NCBI RefSeq assembly: GCF_947499065.1
Contig: NZ_CANMMT010000008.1
Coordinates: 82,052 to 146,051 of the forward strand
From: an uncultured Tenacibaculum sp.
GTDB lineage: Bacteria; Bacteroidota; Bacteroidia; Flavobacteriales; Flavobacteriaceae
Length of the DNA: 64,000 nucleotides
Direction of reading: 5' to 3'
The position numbers and the translations under genes were made by a program. Below are positions 1 through 7,960 of this stretch, piece by piece; the first letter of the stretch is position 1; each line of letters opens with the position of its first letter. Under the pieces are notes generated by a model that was given only the letters and a program-made list of their open reading frames with translations, was not told the DNA's origin and did no database searches.

Positions 1-604
1 CTACTTCATTTCCATTTGAATCATACTTATAAGTTCGAGTGTCTTTTACGGTTCCATCTGAATTATATTTTATTTTTTTAATCACCTCATTTTTAGAGTT
101 GTATTTTAATTCTGTTTTAAAGACTTTATCTGATTTAGGGTTACTTCCAATTCTTGATATTATATTTCCGTTTATGTCGTATTCGTTTTTTTGTAAATAA
201 ACTAATTCATTTTTGTTGTTGTAATATTTAAACTCTGTAACGTTTCCGTTATTATCAATTGTTGTAGTATAATATTTCTTTAAGTTTCCTTTTGAATTGT
301 AGATTGTCCCTTTTAATGGATTTCCACTTTTGTCTTTTTGAATTTTGGTAACTTCATAAATGTTACCTTCGCCATCATATTGACCGTATTCAATTATCTT
401 TTCATTATCATCATATACGTAATATCTTTCGAGATGTTCATTTTTAAATGCAGAATCTCGTGGCATTTCTGCATTCCTTTTTGTGCTGTATGATGCCTGA
501 ATAGTTTTCTTAATTTTTGAACTCTTTTCCGTGCTTTGGGCACGAATAATAGAAGTTGAATAAATTAATGCTAATAAGAATAAAAATATGTTTTTCGTTT
601 TCAT
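1..604 (-). CDS. Partial exported protein with YD-like repeats (3' end outside window)
   Basis: The reading frame opens at the ATG complementary to 602-604 and runs without a stop to the window edge, giving about 201 visible residues. It begins with a Sec-type signal peptide (MKTKN, a hydrophobic stretch, then IIRAQS). After that come degenerate repeats built on Y-x-x-D/N-x-x-G-N, such as YDGEGN, YNSKGN, IDNNGN, YDINGN and YDSNGN, spaced roughly 20-25 residues apart. Such strand-turn-strand repeats resemble the MORN/YD/WG-type repeats of surface or exported proteins in Bacteroidota. The exact family and C-terminus cannot be judged, and no function is assigned. Confidence 0.75.
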   Translation of the reverse strand, partial: MKTKNIFLFLLALIYSTSIIRAQSTEKSSKIKKTIQASYSTKRNAEMPRDSAFKNEHLERYYVYDDNEKIIEYGQYDGEGNIYEVTKIQKDKSGNPLKGTIYNSKGNLKKYYTTTIDNNGNVTEFKYYNNKNELVYLQKNEYDINGNIISRIGSNPKSDKVFKTELKYNSKNEVIKKIKYNSDGTVKDTRTYKYDSNGNEV

Positions 605-747
605 TTTTTAATGTTGTACGTATCTATTAGGGGTTAAAAGTTATCGTTTTGCGTTTTAGAATTGATATTAGTAATTCTGATGGATTTAGAGATAGTTGAA
701 TCTGTTGCGATTGTATTTATACATTGGAAGCTTTTGTACTTTTATTT

Positions 748-1155
748 TCATTCATTAAGTAGTTTATCAAGTTTCCATTTCTCAACCTTTTTAATTCTAA
801 GTATTCTTTCAGTAAGTTCAGAATTATAAGAGCATCTAGAGTTATTAAATCCAATCCAGTTAGGAAAGAGCTTTTTCGCCATTTTAAAAATCGATTTGTC
901 GAATTTTTTTGAACGCATAACTCCGACATTATTATCAGGTCCTACAATTAAATTCATTCTATGGTTAAGAACGTATTTAAATGCGTTTTGTAAATGATAG
1001 TTTCGACAATGCCACAACCCTTCATCTTCCCAAATAAATGCTCCGGACATTGTTTCGTATTCCATTTTTGGGTTATCAATTCTAGATTCTGTTGGTAATG
1101 TTTCTTTATTCCTAATGAAAGTTATCCAAATCCAAATTTTTAAAATAATATTCAT
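748..1155 (-). CDS. Hypothetical protein (135 aa)
   Basis: A 135-residue ORF starting at ATG (complement of 1153-1155). It has no recognised family. The N-terminus is hydrophobic and aromatic (ILKIWIWITFI), followed by a soluble region rich in W, C and K/R (for example the segment around EDEGLWHCRNYHL) and a basic C-terminus. It is the first complete member of the co-oriented array. An overlapping 70-residue frame at 717-929 on the same strand was considered less likely to be real. Being a gene is likely but not certain. Confidence 0.5.
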   Translation of the reverse strand: MNIILKIWIWITFIRNKETLPTESRIDNPKMEYETMSGAFIWEDEGLWHCRNYHLQNAFKYVLNHRMNLIVGPDNNVGVMRSKKFDKSIFKMAKKLFPNWIGFNNSRCSYNSELTERILRIKKVEKWKLDKLLNE

Positions 1156-1182
1156 TGTAGTTTTTAGTTGGTGTATGAAAGC

Positions 1183-1227
1183 TAGCTTGTTTAATATGTC
1201 TAGTTGAGCAGAGCTTTAGGTGTTTTT
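1183..1227 (-). repeat. Array intergenic repeat, copy 1
   Basis: Short copy of the degenerate repeat found between most genes of the 1-11.6 kb array. On the plus strand it shows the AGCTTGTTT end, a TATGTCTAG stretch, and the diagnostic GCAGAGCTTTAGGTGTTTTTA box that recurs near 3910, 6420 and 11590. Confidence 0.55.
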
Positions 1228-1768
1228 ATTTGTCGTTTGACTCAAGAACAAGCTTAACAATTTCCATAGCCTTTTGATATGTTATTCCATTCTTTTGGTC
1301 AATAGCTAATTGATGATTCTCTTCTGTAATTTCAATTTCAGGGATAACTCCAGCATCTTGTTCAATAGCAATTGACTTTATGTTAATCGTATTTTCGTAG
1401 GTTGGGATTTGATTTTGAATCCACCCAAAATATGGTCCGAAATCTTTCCTGTTTTCACTATTCCAACAATCCATTCTGATTTCAAAATTTTCTTGACTTA
1501 TAGAAGTCCAAATATCAAAATAAAGATCTTCTTTAAAATCTATTATTGGAATAGTTACTCGACCTCTATGAAAGAAATGGGTTTTGTCAATAACACACAA
1601 GCTCTTATCCAATTCCACACGTTCTTTAATTTCATTGGGAGGAATAGCGTAGTAATAATCTGGGAACTCAGAACCAAAACATAAGGAGGTTCCGTTATTT
1701 TCGGTTTCGCAGCCATTACATTTTATGGGTTCTTCTTTTTCTTTTGTAAATATTTTAAATAGTTTCAT
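1226..1768 (-). CDS. DUF2199 domain protein
   Basis: This 180-residue protein matches the DUF2199 pattern: an N-terminal CNGC pair, a FPDYYY block, LDKSLCVID, the block HFFHRGRVTIPI, and then a DIWTSIS-type core followed by a W/F-rich segment (PYFGWIQNQIPTY). DUF2199 is a small cytoplasmic family of unknown function, often found near polymorphic-toxin immunity genes or in cassette arrays. The start at the ATG complementary to 1766-1768 gives the usual family length. It has repeat-bearing gaps on either side, so it is probably its own transcription or recombination unit. Function unknown. Confidence 0.8.
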   Translation of the reverse strand: MKLFKIFTKEKEEPIKCNGCETENNGTSLCFGSEFPDYYYAIPPNEIKERVELDKSLCVIDKTHFFHRGRVTIPIIDFKEDLYFDIWTSISQENFEIRMDCWNSENRKDFGPYFGWIQNQIPTYENTINIKSIAIEQDAGVIPEIEITEENHQLAIDQKNGITYQKAMEIVKLVLESNDK

Positions 1769-1826
1769 TAGCTGTCTATGTCTAGCGTTTAATGGTTTTG
1801 TGTGTGGTTAGTTGCAATTTTTTTAT

Positions 1827-2366
1827 CTAATTTTTTTTTAATTTTATAGTCTTTATAACTTCGATTAATTTCAAACTTTTCTCGTTATTCAGATTGTTTC
1901 CATAAATAGTAAGTTTGTTATTGTTTTTAAAGTTTTCAAAATAAACCCCGCCTAAGCCTTTTTTTCCTTTTTTTGGAAAAACAATTTTTGCTTTTTTTTC
2001 ATTTATAGTTTCATAAAGTTCTATTCTGTCTTTATAAAATCCTCTATCCTTTTTAGTTATTGAATCTTTATCCAAAAAAATTACTTCAGATTCTTTTAAG
2101 CCAAAACTAAGAATCATTTTTTTCTTTTTCAGAGGAGCGATAATTGGTGGATAATATTTTAAACTATTTGAATACATTCCATAATCCATATAGATTGAAT
2201 CGTTTTTTTCGGTTGTGATTAATCTTACATATGAATCAGTTCCTTTTAATTGATGAACAGTCCAATTTTTAGGTATTTCTAAACTAAAGTTTAAAAAATT
2301 CTCTGTTTTTGATTTAGAGCATGAAAAAAAAGAGTATAGAATTAACAATAATAATATTCTGTTCAT
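1827..2366 (-). CDS. Hypothetical lipoprotein (179 aa)
   Basis: The N-terminus MNRILLLLILYSFFSC is a type II signal peptide with lipobox FFSC, so Cys16 should be lipidated and the protein exported to the envelope. The mature part starts with a segment like those of PsbP/DUF1795-like small lipoproteins (LEIPKNWTVHQL) and contains many lysines (a KKKK run and GKKGKKG). It ends in a helix, KLIEVIKTIKLKK. No precise family can be fixed by eye; a PsbP/MOG1-type fold is one possibility. Confidence 0.7.
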   Translation of the reverse strand: MNRILLLLILYSFFSCSKSKTENFLNFSLEIPKNWTVHQLKGTDSYVRLITTEKNDSIYMDYGMYSNSLKYYPPIIAPLKKKKMILSFGLKESEVIFLDKDSITKKDRGFYKDRIELYETINEKKAKIVFPKKGKKGLGGVYFENFKNNNKLTIYGNNLNNEKSLKLIEVIKTIKLKKN

Positions 2367-2430
2367 TTTTTTATGATTGGTTATGTTAGCTTTATGTGCT
2401 TTTATATACTTGAAAACGGTTGTTAGTTTT

Positions 2431-2709
2431 TTAATTTATTTGAACTTTAAGTTTTGACTCAATTTGATAATCGATGAGTAATTCTATCTCAAATTCATTT
2501 TCTATTTTCATATAGGCGAAATTGGTTCGTCCGTATTCACAAATCCGTTTTACTATCTTTCCAATAATGAGAAGTAGTGCTTTTTGAATTTCTTTTTGAT
2601 ATGAGAAAAAATTAGAAGCAATAAGTTTGAATTCTCTATCCAAGTCGTAACTGAAGTTCTTACCTGTAGTGAATTCTATCTTTTCAATATCTTCTAAAAG
2701 TTTTTTCAT
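2431..2709 (-). CDS. Hypothetical protein (about 92 aa)
   Basis: Small cytoplasmic ORF. I chose the ATG complementary to 2707-2709 (MKKLLEDIEKIEF); the frame could be read five codons further upstream only from a TTG. It is rich in I, K and E, with a central hydrophobic helix (ALLLIIGKIVKRI) and a C-terminal strand-rich part. No family recognised. It could be a single-domain immunity-type cassette protein, but nothing specific shows that. Confidence 0.5.
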   Translation of the reverse strand: MKKLLEDIEKIEFTTGKNFSYDLDREFKLIASNFFSYQKEIQKALLLIIGKIVKRICEYGRTNFAYMKIENEFEIELLIDYQIESKLKVQIN

Positions 2710-2739
2710 TTTAATTGGAGGCAATTTATTTATATGAGG

Positions 2740-2795
2740 AGTATTGTTCCTGTTGTTTACCTAATGTGCCTGCTATGCAGAACTTTGGGTTAGTA
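2740..2795 (-). repeat. Array intergenic repeat, copy 2
   Basis: On the plus strand it reads GTATTGTTCCTGTTGTTTAC, then CTAATGTGCC and GCTATGCAGAACTTTGGGT. This is very close to the copies at 4396, 6361 and 7011. It abuts the second repeat type at 2795. Confidence 0.7.
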
Positions 2796-2854
2796 AAATA
2801 GCAATTAAACTTTTTAAGCACTCGAATATAACTAAAAAAAAGGATTTGGCTCTA
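2795..2854. repeat. 60-bp TATTCGAATA-type repeat, copy 1
   Basis: AAAATAGCAATTAAAC, a T-run, a centre related to TATTCGAATA (here CACTCGAATATA), an A-run and GGATTTGGCT. The other two copies are at 4466-4527 and 7961-8021. The T-run and A-run flank the centre, so the element is an imperfect inverted repeat. Confidence 0.7.
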
Positions 2855-2894
2855 TTTTTAGAAGTAGGCGAGAATGAGTAGTTGCTTGTGAATG

Positions 2895-3317
2895 TTATGC
2901 GTTCGTTTGCTTTTCTAAATAATGTTTGTAGCTCTCAAATGCTTCTTCGTCTGCTCCTTCTAAAAGATTCATTACAGCATAGGATATACAGTCTATCCAA
3001 TCAGCCAAGAGTTCTACTTGTTTTTTGGTTATAAGATTGTTTTGTCTTAGCATTCCATCTTCCTCAACACCCCAGGCTTTACTTAAATGACAAATTCCCC
3101 AAAAGCTTGAAATTAATTCACGTTCAATATTTTCTTTATAAAAGCTGTTTTTTAAAACTTTTAAAATAGACATTAATTCATGAAAATTAGATTCAATTAA
3201 TTCACCGTTGAAAGGTCTTAACATTCCTAAAAATCCATTTTCGCTTTTAGGATGAGAATAATTATCATGGGTAAAACTATGGTGTTTTAAAAGTTCTTTT
3301 GCTTCTTGTTCAGTCAT
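2895..3317 (-). CDS. Hypothetical protein (140 aa)
   Basis: Cytoplasmic, mostly alpha-helical 140-residue protein starting at MTEQEAKELLKHH. Acidic and tryptophan-containing segments (ISSFWGICHLSKAWGVEEDG, LLADWIDCISYAV) suggest a compact helical bundle. No family is recognised. An immunity-type role in an accessory array is plausible but unproven. It lies 31 bases upstream (in transcription terms, downstream) of the RDD gene at 3349-3834, so the two may be cotranscribed. Confidence 0.6.
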   Translation of the reverse strand: MTEQEAKELLKHHSFTHDNYSHPKSENGFLGMLRPFNGELIESNFHELMSILKVLKNSFYKENIERELISSFWGICHLSKAWGVEEDGMLRQNNLITKKQVELLADWIDCISYAVMNLLEGADEEAFESYKHYLEKQTNA

Positions 3318-3348
3318 TTTAATATTCTTTATCGAGTACTTTTTTAAG

Positions 3349-3834
3349 TTAGTTTTTTGTCTGCATCTTGTTGTGTTTATGCTTTTTTATTCGAACAACT
3401 ATTGTATTTGCAGCTAAGTCCCCAATACGTTTATTTTCTTTATTAATTGATGCTATTATTACTCCAATTATAAAGAAATAATCAATAAATCCGAGAAAAA
3501 ATCGACCGAATGCTTGTCCTATCCCAATAGGTTTAAATTCATTCGTAACTACTTTAAAGTTTAAAATTCTTTTCCCAATGGTTTGTCCCCAAATTCCTTC
3601 ACTAATTGGCCATAAAAAAAGTCCAATTAACATGAACCCTAAGGCAGGTAAACCACTCATGTTATATCCAGCTTCATTTTCTAGTGGTGAACCAAAGAAA
3701 AAACCAAGGGTAAACCCGATAATAGTAAAAATGTAAAAATCAATTGTAAAAGCTAAAATCCGATATTGGACTTTTGCAATTTGGAATTCAGTTTTCTGTA
3801 TTTCTGTATGATTTTTAATCGTAATTTCTGCCAT
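3349..3834 (-). CDS. RDD family membrane protein
   Basis: The 161-residue protein has the RDD layout. The first helix carries the R-x-L-A-x-x-I-D motif (RILAFTIDFYIF), a second hydrophobic segment spans FMLIGLFLWPISEG, the GQTIGKRILNFKVV loop follows, and a last helix leads into the KENKRIGDLAANTIVV signature near the C-terminus. RDD proteins are small multipass inner-membrane proteins. Some are linked to Na+(Li+,K+)/H+ antiport, most have unknown roles. A second RDD gene is at 5792-6352, and the two are divergent in sequence. Confidence 0.88.
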   Translation of the reverse strand: MAEITIKNHTEIQKTEFQIAKVQYRILAFTIDFYIFTIIGFTLGFFFGSPLENEAGYNMSGLPALGFMLIGLFLWPISEGIWGQTIGKRILNFKVVTNEFKPIGIGQAFGRFFLGFIDYFFIIGVIIASINKENKRIGDLAANTIVVRIKKHKHNKMQTKN

Positions 3835-3849
3835 ATGGATTTCTTTTTT

Positions 3850-3940
3850 AGTTTGTTTACTACTGGTTTAAATATGGAATACTATTTATTTTAGATGTCT
3901 GGTTATGCAGAGCTTTGGGTATTTTGTGGTTATTGATATA
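3850..3940 (-). repeat. Array intergenic repeat, copy 3
   Basis: Contains GTTTGTTTACTACTGG, TAGATGTCTGGTTATGCAG, AGCTTTGGGTATTTTGTGGTT. The last box is shared almost exactly with the gaps at 5181-5250 and 6361-6452. Confidence 0.65.
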
Positions 3941-3949
3941 AGTAGTGTT

Positions 3950-4381
3950 TTATTCAGTTTTATAATGCAACAATCCTTTTTCATAAAGCATATTTTTAAA
4001 CTCTTTGGAATTACAGTTCACTTTATAAGTTGATATTTCACTTCCAATTCCATAAATAAAAGGTCCAGGTCGATTACTCCAACCTTTTCCAAATTCTCTC
4101 GGTTCATAACCAGCAATTCGCCCACTTATTAAAATCCGATTTTCATCTGTTACTTTTTCGACAATTAAGTCAACACAAGGATAAATTTTGTTTTCGCCGA
4201 GATAAACTTTTTCAGCAATCAATTCAGTCACATTATCTTTTCCCGTTGCTTTTGTTTTTTCAGCTAAATGCCATTCAAATTCAAAGTCGTTTGGAAATTC
4301 TTTTCCCGAATGTAATTCAGCATAAAGTTTTAGTTCAGAAAGTGTTTTTTCGATATGTTTTTTGAATTCGTTTCGGGTCAT
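3950..4381 (-). CDS. Hypothetical protein (143 aa)
   Basis: Soluble 143-residue protein starting MTRNEFKKHIEKTL. It has an N-terminal helix, a central beta-rich part containing VYLGENKIYPCVDLIVEKV, and a glycine/proline-rich segment (GRIAGYEPREFGKGWSNRPG). The family was not recognised. Its size, orientation and repeat-flanked position make it a typical array cassette gene. Confidence 0.6.
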   Translation of the reverse strand: MTRNEFKKHIEKTLSELKLYAELHSGKEFPNDFEFEWHLAEKTKATGKDNVTELIAEKVYLGENKIYPCVDLIVEKVTDENRILISGRIAGYEPREFGKGWSNRPGPFIYGIGSEISTYKVNCNSKEFKNMLYEKGLLHYKTE

Positions 4382-4395
4382 TTGTCAAATATTGC

Positions 4396-4465
4396 ACAAC
4401 TTGTTTGTATGCTGAGTATTGTTCTTTACCTAAATATGTCCAGCTATATATAGCTTTGGGGTAAT
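4396..4465 (-). repeat. Array intergenic repeat, copy 4
   Basis: Starts ACAACTTGTTTGTATGCTGA, then GTATTGTTCTTTACCTAA and AGCTATATATAGCTTTGGGG. It is the same element as copies 2 and 8 and is again followed directly by the second repeat type. Confidence 0.7.
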
Positions 4466-4527
4466 AAAATAGCAATTAAATTTTTTTAAGTATTCGAATA
4501 TAGTTAAAAAAAAGAATTTGGCTGTAG
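4466..4527. repeat. 60-bp TATTCGAATA-type repeat, copy 2
   Basis: AAAATAGCAATTAAA, a T7 run, AAGTATTCGAATATAG, an A8 run, GAATTTGGCTGTA. The exact palindrome TATTCGAATA is in the centre. The rest of the 4.38-4.70 kb gap (4528-4664) shows no gene, only an AGCTATg/AGCTATg direct repeat. Confidence 0.75.
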
Positions 4528-4664
4528 ATACGGATAGCCCAATAAAAAAGGTAAGCTTTGTTGAGGTTGTTTTTTTGGGTGTTTTGTTGATGTTTGAGCT
4601 ATGATTTAGCTATGGAGTCATTCGAAGGATTATTCAGCCTAAATTCAGTTATAAATTAAACTTT

Positions 4665-4695
4665 TCTATAATTCTTTGCCACAATGAATTATAGA
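4665..4695. other. Perfect 10-bp inverted repeat (hairpin)
   Basis: TCTATAATTC, 11 bases, then GAATTATAGA. It lies just beyond the stop codon of the minus-strand gene at 4701, where a 3' hairpin would be expected, but no U-tract follows on that strand. It may be an RNA-stabilising hairpin rather than a terminator. Confidence 0.5.
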
Positions 4696-4700
4696 CATTG

Positions 4701-5168
4701 TTAGTTGCTGTTTTTTTTTTCTAATTCTTTGTAATTCAGTGATGTTTTTACATCAGTTATTAGTAGTGAAATGTTAAAGTTCAATTTATTCCGTTTTACT
4801 TTTGATTTTAGAAAACCAAGTTTTTCAACTATCGTTTCCGCAAAAAATAGTTGTTGGTCGGTTTCGGATAATTTAAAGAAATTATCTCTGTCAAGAATTA
4901 TAGGTACTGCAATTGATTTTTCTTTTGGTTTATAATTTTCTATTTCTCTCAAGTTTTTTCTCAAATAGGGGGTTGGTTTTACGTAAACCTTAAATAAAAT
5001 TATTTCCAATCCATGTCCATAATTATTCCATTTCAAATGAGCGAGTTTATTTTTCAGTCCGTTGTTGCCCCATAAGTAATTCTTGACTAACTCTTTGTCA
5101 TTATCGCCAATGTCAAAACTCGCAAAAAATCCAATTATATTTTCGTCAATTTTTTTGTCATCTTTCAT
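4701..5168 (-). CDS. Hypothetical protein (155 aa)
   Basis: Starts MKDDKKIDENIIGFFASFDIGD. An alpha/beta soluble protein with a strand block (GLEIILFKVYVKP) and a later block (AVPIILDRDNFF). The C-terminal part has NISLLITDVKTSLNY and ends in a lysine-rich tail (ELEKKNSN). The strand pattern and size resemble immunity-protein families, but I do not recognise the family and claim no function. Confidence 0.6.
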   Translation of the reverse strand: MKDDKKIDENIIGFFASFDIGDNDKELVKNYLWGNNGLKNKLAHLKWNNYGHGLEIILFKVYVKPTPYLRKNLREIENYKPKEKSIAVPIILDRDNFFKLSETDQQLFFAETIVEKLGFLKSKVKRNKLNFNISLLITDVKTSLNYKELEKKNSN

Positions 5169-5180
5169 TATTATGAATTA

Positions 5181-5250
5181 CAATTTATGTGTGTATTTAC
5201 TTAGTGTGTTTAGTTAAGCGGAGTTTTAGGGTGTTTTGTGGTTATATATT
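5181..5250 (-). repeat. Array intergenic repeat, copy 5
   Basis: TTACTTAGTGTGTTTAG, then GGAGTTTTAGGGTGTTTTG and TGGTTATATATTG. The 20-odd base end is almost identical to the end of copy 6 at 6361-6452. Confidence 0.65.
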
Positions 5251-5268
5251 GTTATTACTAGTACTTTT

Positions 5269-5730
5269 TTATCCATCTATTAATATTTCAGTCGAAATCA
5301 AGTTGTTCATTGTTAGTGTAAAAGTGTGGTTTGGGTCATGCTCTCTTTCAAAAGCTATTTCCCAAATTTTTGGTTCCTTTTCACAACGAGATAAGTACAA
5401 GTAGACAGCTTTAAACTCCTTATTAAAATCAGTTATTTTAAAATCTTCTTTCCAATTCCGAAATTCGTTTTCAATCATTGGCTTTATTGAAGAGGTGATT
5501 TCATTATAATCGGATTCTATTTTTCGGAAAAAGTTCTTTTGGATTACAGTCGGTCCAGTTACGTATCCCTCAATTCCGATTTCTATTATTTCGTTAGTCG
5601 GTTTGAAATGTCTTCTACATTCAAAATAATTCTTTTCAGGATTTTTTTTGAATTCAGAGAATACCATTCTTCCAAAGAATTCGTCTTCTATTTTAATGGT
5701 TTTTCCAAATATAAAATCAAATATTCCCAT
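5269..5730 (-). CDS. Hypothetical protein (153 aa)
   Basis: Starts MGIFDFIFGKTIKIEDEFFG. The opening MGxFDFxFG, followed by a strand describing a 'feature of the surface' (GRMVFSEF), is common among small uncharacterised Bacteroidota proteins encoded near toxin/immunity modules. The rest has a central helix (IKPMIENEFRNWKEDF) and C-terminal strands. No signal peptide is present, so it is cytoplasmic. Function unknown. Confidence 0.65.
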   Translation of the reverse strand: MGIFDFIFGKTIKIEDEFFGRMVFSEFKKNPEKNYFECRRHFKPTNEIIEIGIEGYVTGPTVIQKNFFRKIESDYNEITSSIKPMIENEFRNWKEDFKITDFNKEFKAVYLYLSRCEKEPKIWEIAFEREHDPNHTFTLTMNNLISTEILIDG

Positions 5731-5791
5731 TTTGTTTTTCGTATTTGTAGTTATATGTTGATTTAAGACGTTTTTTAATTCATGTTTGGCA

Positions 5792-6352
5792 TTATATTAT
5801 TAAACTCAATCCATAAAAGTAAATCACTCCAATAATTAAAATTCCGATTAAGTTTAATTTCAACGTTTTGCTTTTAAGGTCGGTCCAAATTGTTTTTAAT
5901 TTTTCCTTTTCACAAACCACAACTTTCGTATTTGCTAAAAAATCTCCAATTCTTCTTTCGGGATTAATTAGTCCAATAATAACTTCTAATGGCCAAGCAA
6001 CAGCAATTGTCAAATTCCTTATGAAGCATTGTAATTCAGATGCAGGTTTCTCTGTTTTTCGATTGATAACTTGATATCCCAAAATTCGCTTTGCAGGACT
6101 TTTTGCGTTAAAAAAGTCTTTATTGATATAAATAAACATCATAAAAAAGAAAATTACAGAAGAAGTTCCATTGCTAATTTCTAATATTCCGTTTATGTCT
6201 AAAATAGTTAAAAGAATCATTGGTGGAACTATAACGATAGTCATAATTATATGGTCTAATAGCATACTAGAAATCCGATGAAACCTTGGATTAATTCCAG
6301 CAAGCTTATTAATCTCTATATGTAAAATTCCTTTGTATTTAGTATCGTTCAT
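5792..6352 (-). CDS. RDD family membrane protein, second copy
   Basis: I chose the ATG at the complement of 6350-6352 (MNDTKYKG); the frame can be extended one codon from a TTG. RDD features: R-x-x-S-x-x-L-D-H in the first helix (HRISSMLLDHIIM), hydrophobic helices at TIVIVPPMILLTI and SVIFFFMMFIYI, the PAKRILGYQVI loop, and the NPERRIGDFLANTKVVV signature. An extra C-terminal helix (IGILIIGVIYFYGLSLII) follows. Inner-membrane protein of unknown transport role. It differs from the RDD protein at 3349-3834 in length and in its C-terminal helix. Confidence 0.88.
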   Translation of the reverse strand: MNDTKYKGILHIEINKLAGINPRFHRISSMLLDHIIMTIVIVPPMILLTILDINGILEISNGTSSVIFFFMMFIYINKDFFNAKSPAKRILGYQVINRKTEKPASELQCFIRNLTIAVAWPLEVIIGLINPERRIGDFLANTKVVVCEKEKLKTIWTDLKSKTLKLNLIGILIIGVIYFYGLSLII

Positions 6353-6360
6353 CAAATGTT

Positions 6361-6452
6361 TGTTAACTTGTTTATATGTGTAATATTGTTCCTGTTGTTA
6401 CCTAATGTGTTTAGCTATGAGGAGGTTTTGGGTGTTTTGTGGTTATATATTG
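6361..6452 (-). repeat. Array intergenic repeat, copy 6
   Basis: The fullest copy: AACTTGTTTATATGTGTAA, TATTGTTCCTGTTGTTACC, TAATGTGTTTAGCTATGAGG and TTTTGGGTGTTTTGTGGTT. Confidence 0.75.
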
Positions 6453-6462
6453 ATGTAAAACG

Positions 6463-6990
6463 TTATTTTTCAAAATCCATTTTATTGTTAACCACAAATG
6501 CAATTAATAATTCGGTCAAATTATCTTGATATTTATAAAATTCCGAATCGCATTTATTCCAGCTTTTCTTAGCTTTTTGTTGAATCAATTCTAGTTCGTT
6601 TTGTCTTTCAGTTCTGTCTTTTGGTACAATTCCATTTTTAAATTCAGAGTTCGCTTTTTGTACAATTTTTGAGGTTTTTTTCGCTCCGATTTCTAATAAA
6701 GCATTTACTGTTTCTTGGCTAAAATCTCCGCTTGAATTAAAATAGTATTGGTTGAATCCGCCATTATTTATTTCTCGTTCTAAATTTTCAACATAAAGAA
6801 AACTCTTTTGTGAAGAATTCAGTTTCTCAATTTTTTCTCCGTATTCTGATTTTTTATTTAGGTATGAGTCAATTTCCATCACAACCATGTCTCGTCTTTT
6901 CTTTTTCAAAACTTTGTCCAAGTCAAACTCAGTTTGCGAACTTGCATTGGCTGAAAATAATGATGCTATGAATATTATTAGTTTTTTCAA
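6463..6990 (-). CDS. DMP19/DUF4375 family exported protein
   Basis: N-terminal signal peptide (MKKLIIFIASLFSANASSQT), so it is exported. The core is the DMP19/DUF4375 signature: NLEREINNGGFNQYYFNSSG, then a helix ending ALLEIGAKKTSKIVQKAN and a C-terminal helix (SEFYKYQDNLTELLIAFVV). In other bacteria DMP19 proteins are proposed DNA-mimic or stress proteins; the exported form here suggests a different role. It sits alone between two repeat copies. Confidence 0.85.
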   Translation of the reverse strand: MKKLIIFIASLFSANASSQTEFDLDKVLKKKRRDMVVMEIDSYLNKKSEYGEKIEKLNSSQKSFLYVENLEREINNGGFNQYYFNSSGDFSQETVNALLEIGAKKTSKIVQKANSEFKNGIVPKDRTERQNELELIQQKAKKSWNKCDSEFYKYQDNLTELLIAFVVNNKMDFEK

Positions 6991-7010
6991 AGATTCGTTT
7001 TTAATATTTT

Positions 7011-7086
7011 ACAACTTGTTTATATGCGTAATATTGTTCCTGTTATTTACCTAATATATCTGGCTATACAGAATTTCAGATGTTGT
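7011..7086 (-). repeat. Array intergenic repeat, copy 7
   Basis: ACAACTTGTTTATATGCGTA, ATATTGTTCCTGTTATTTAC, CTAATATATCTGGCTATACAG. It is nearly identical to copies 2, 4 and 6 over the first 50 bases. Confidence 0.75.
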
Positions 7087-7094
7087 ATACAGCT

Positions 7095-7850
7095 TTATTT
7101 TTTAGATAAAAAAACTTTTGATTTTATTATGAATTCATCTTTGGTTTCACCTTCATGAGCACCATGAGATACATTTGGTAATATCCAAAGGTCAGATTTA
7201 GGTAGGTTTTTCTTAACACGAACTACCTCTTCTAAATCCATACCTTCATCATCATCACCTATCATGATTAATGTCTCAGGTTTTATACTTTGCAATTCTT
7301 CATTAGTTATCTCAACAGTATAATTTTTAAACTGATTCATTATTTCTTTTATGTGTTCATCTCCTTCATGTGAAGTCTTAAGCCAAGGAAAATTGTTTCG
7401 ATTTTCAAAAGTAAAAGCTTTTAAATATTCAGGAAAGTCATTGATTGTCCATGTTCCAACTGCACCTATAGTTATCATAGATTTTATTAAAGAAGGATTG
7501 ATTAAAGCTAATTGATAAAGCACATCTCCACCAAAACTAAATCCAATAGCTTTGATTTTTTTTAATTGCAAATATTGAATTAAGGAATTAAGGTCTTGAG
7601 CAACAGATTTTATAGATAAATCCTCTTTAAACGGCTCTGATTTCCCATGTCCTGTTAAATCAATTAAATATACTTCGTATTCTTTTTCATAATTTTTCAC
7701 ATAAGGTTTCCATGATTTAGATGATTGTGTGTAACCATGTAATAGGAATAAAGGCTTTCCTTTTCCGTAAATTTCGTAATAGAGGCTTTTTCCATTTATA
7801 GAAACGGATCCCTGTTTTTTAGGAGTTTGAGATAAAACGTTGGTTGACAT
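7095..7850 (-). CDS. Alpha/beta hydrolase, probable broken signal-peptide start
   Basis: Alpha/beta-hydrolase fold enzyme: LFLLHGYTQSSKSW (oxyanion-hole HG), DLTGHGKSEPF, nucleophile elbow GFSFGGD (Ser about residue 105), a late Asp region (MIGDDDEGMD), and a catalytic His near NVSHGAHEGE. The substrate is unknown. The first in-frame ATG (complement of 7848-7850) leaves only STNVLSQ, the end of a signal peptide. The same frame continues upstream through a hydrophobic NDKITTLITLLL. An ATG at the complement of 7883-7885 would join it after a one-base insertion, giving a typical signal peptide. The gene therefore may carry a frameshift or use a non-ATG start (a CTG at 7895 is in frame). Confidence 0.85.
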   Translation of the reverse strand: MSTNVLSQTPKKQGSVSINGKSLYYEIYGKGKPLFLLHGYTQSSKSWKPYVKNYEKEYEVYLIDLTGHGKSEPFKEDLSIKSVAQDLNSLIQYLQLKKIKAIGFSFGGDVLYQLALINPSLIKSMITIGAVGTWTINDFPEYLKAFTFENRNNFPWLKTSHEGDEHIKEIMNQFKNYTVEITNEELQSIKPETLIMIGDDDEGMDLEEVVRVKKNLPKSDLWILPNVSHGAHEGETKDEFIIKSKVFLSKK

Positions 7851-7960
7851 TAAAAGAAGAGTTATTAGAGTAGTGATTTTATCATTTGTATTCAGTTATT
7901 GGTCTTTGGATATTGCTGCTAACGTATCTGTGTGTGATTTTGTTACGTGTTTCAATAACT

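Noticed and set aside
717..929. 70-residue minus-strand ORF
   Set aside because: It overlaps the longer 748-1155 frame on the same strand; its basic, low-information sequence looks like a shadow.
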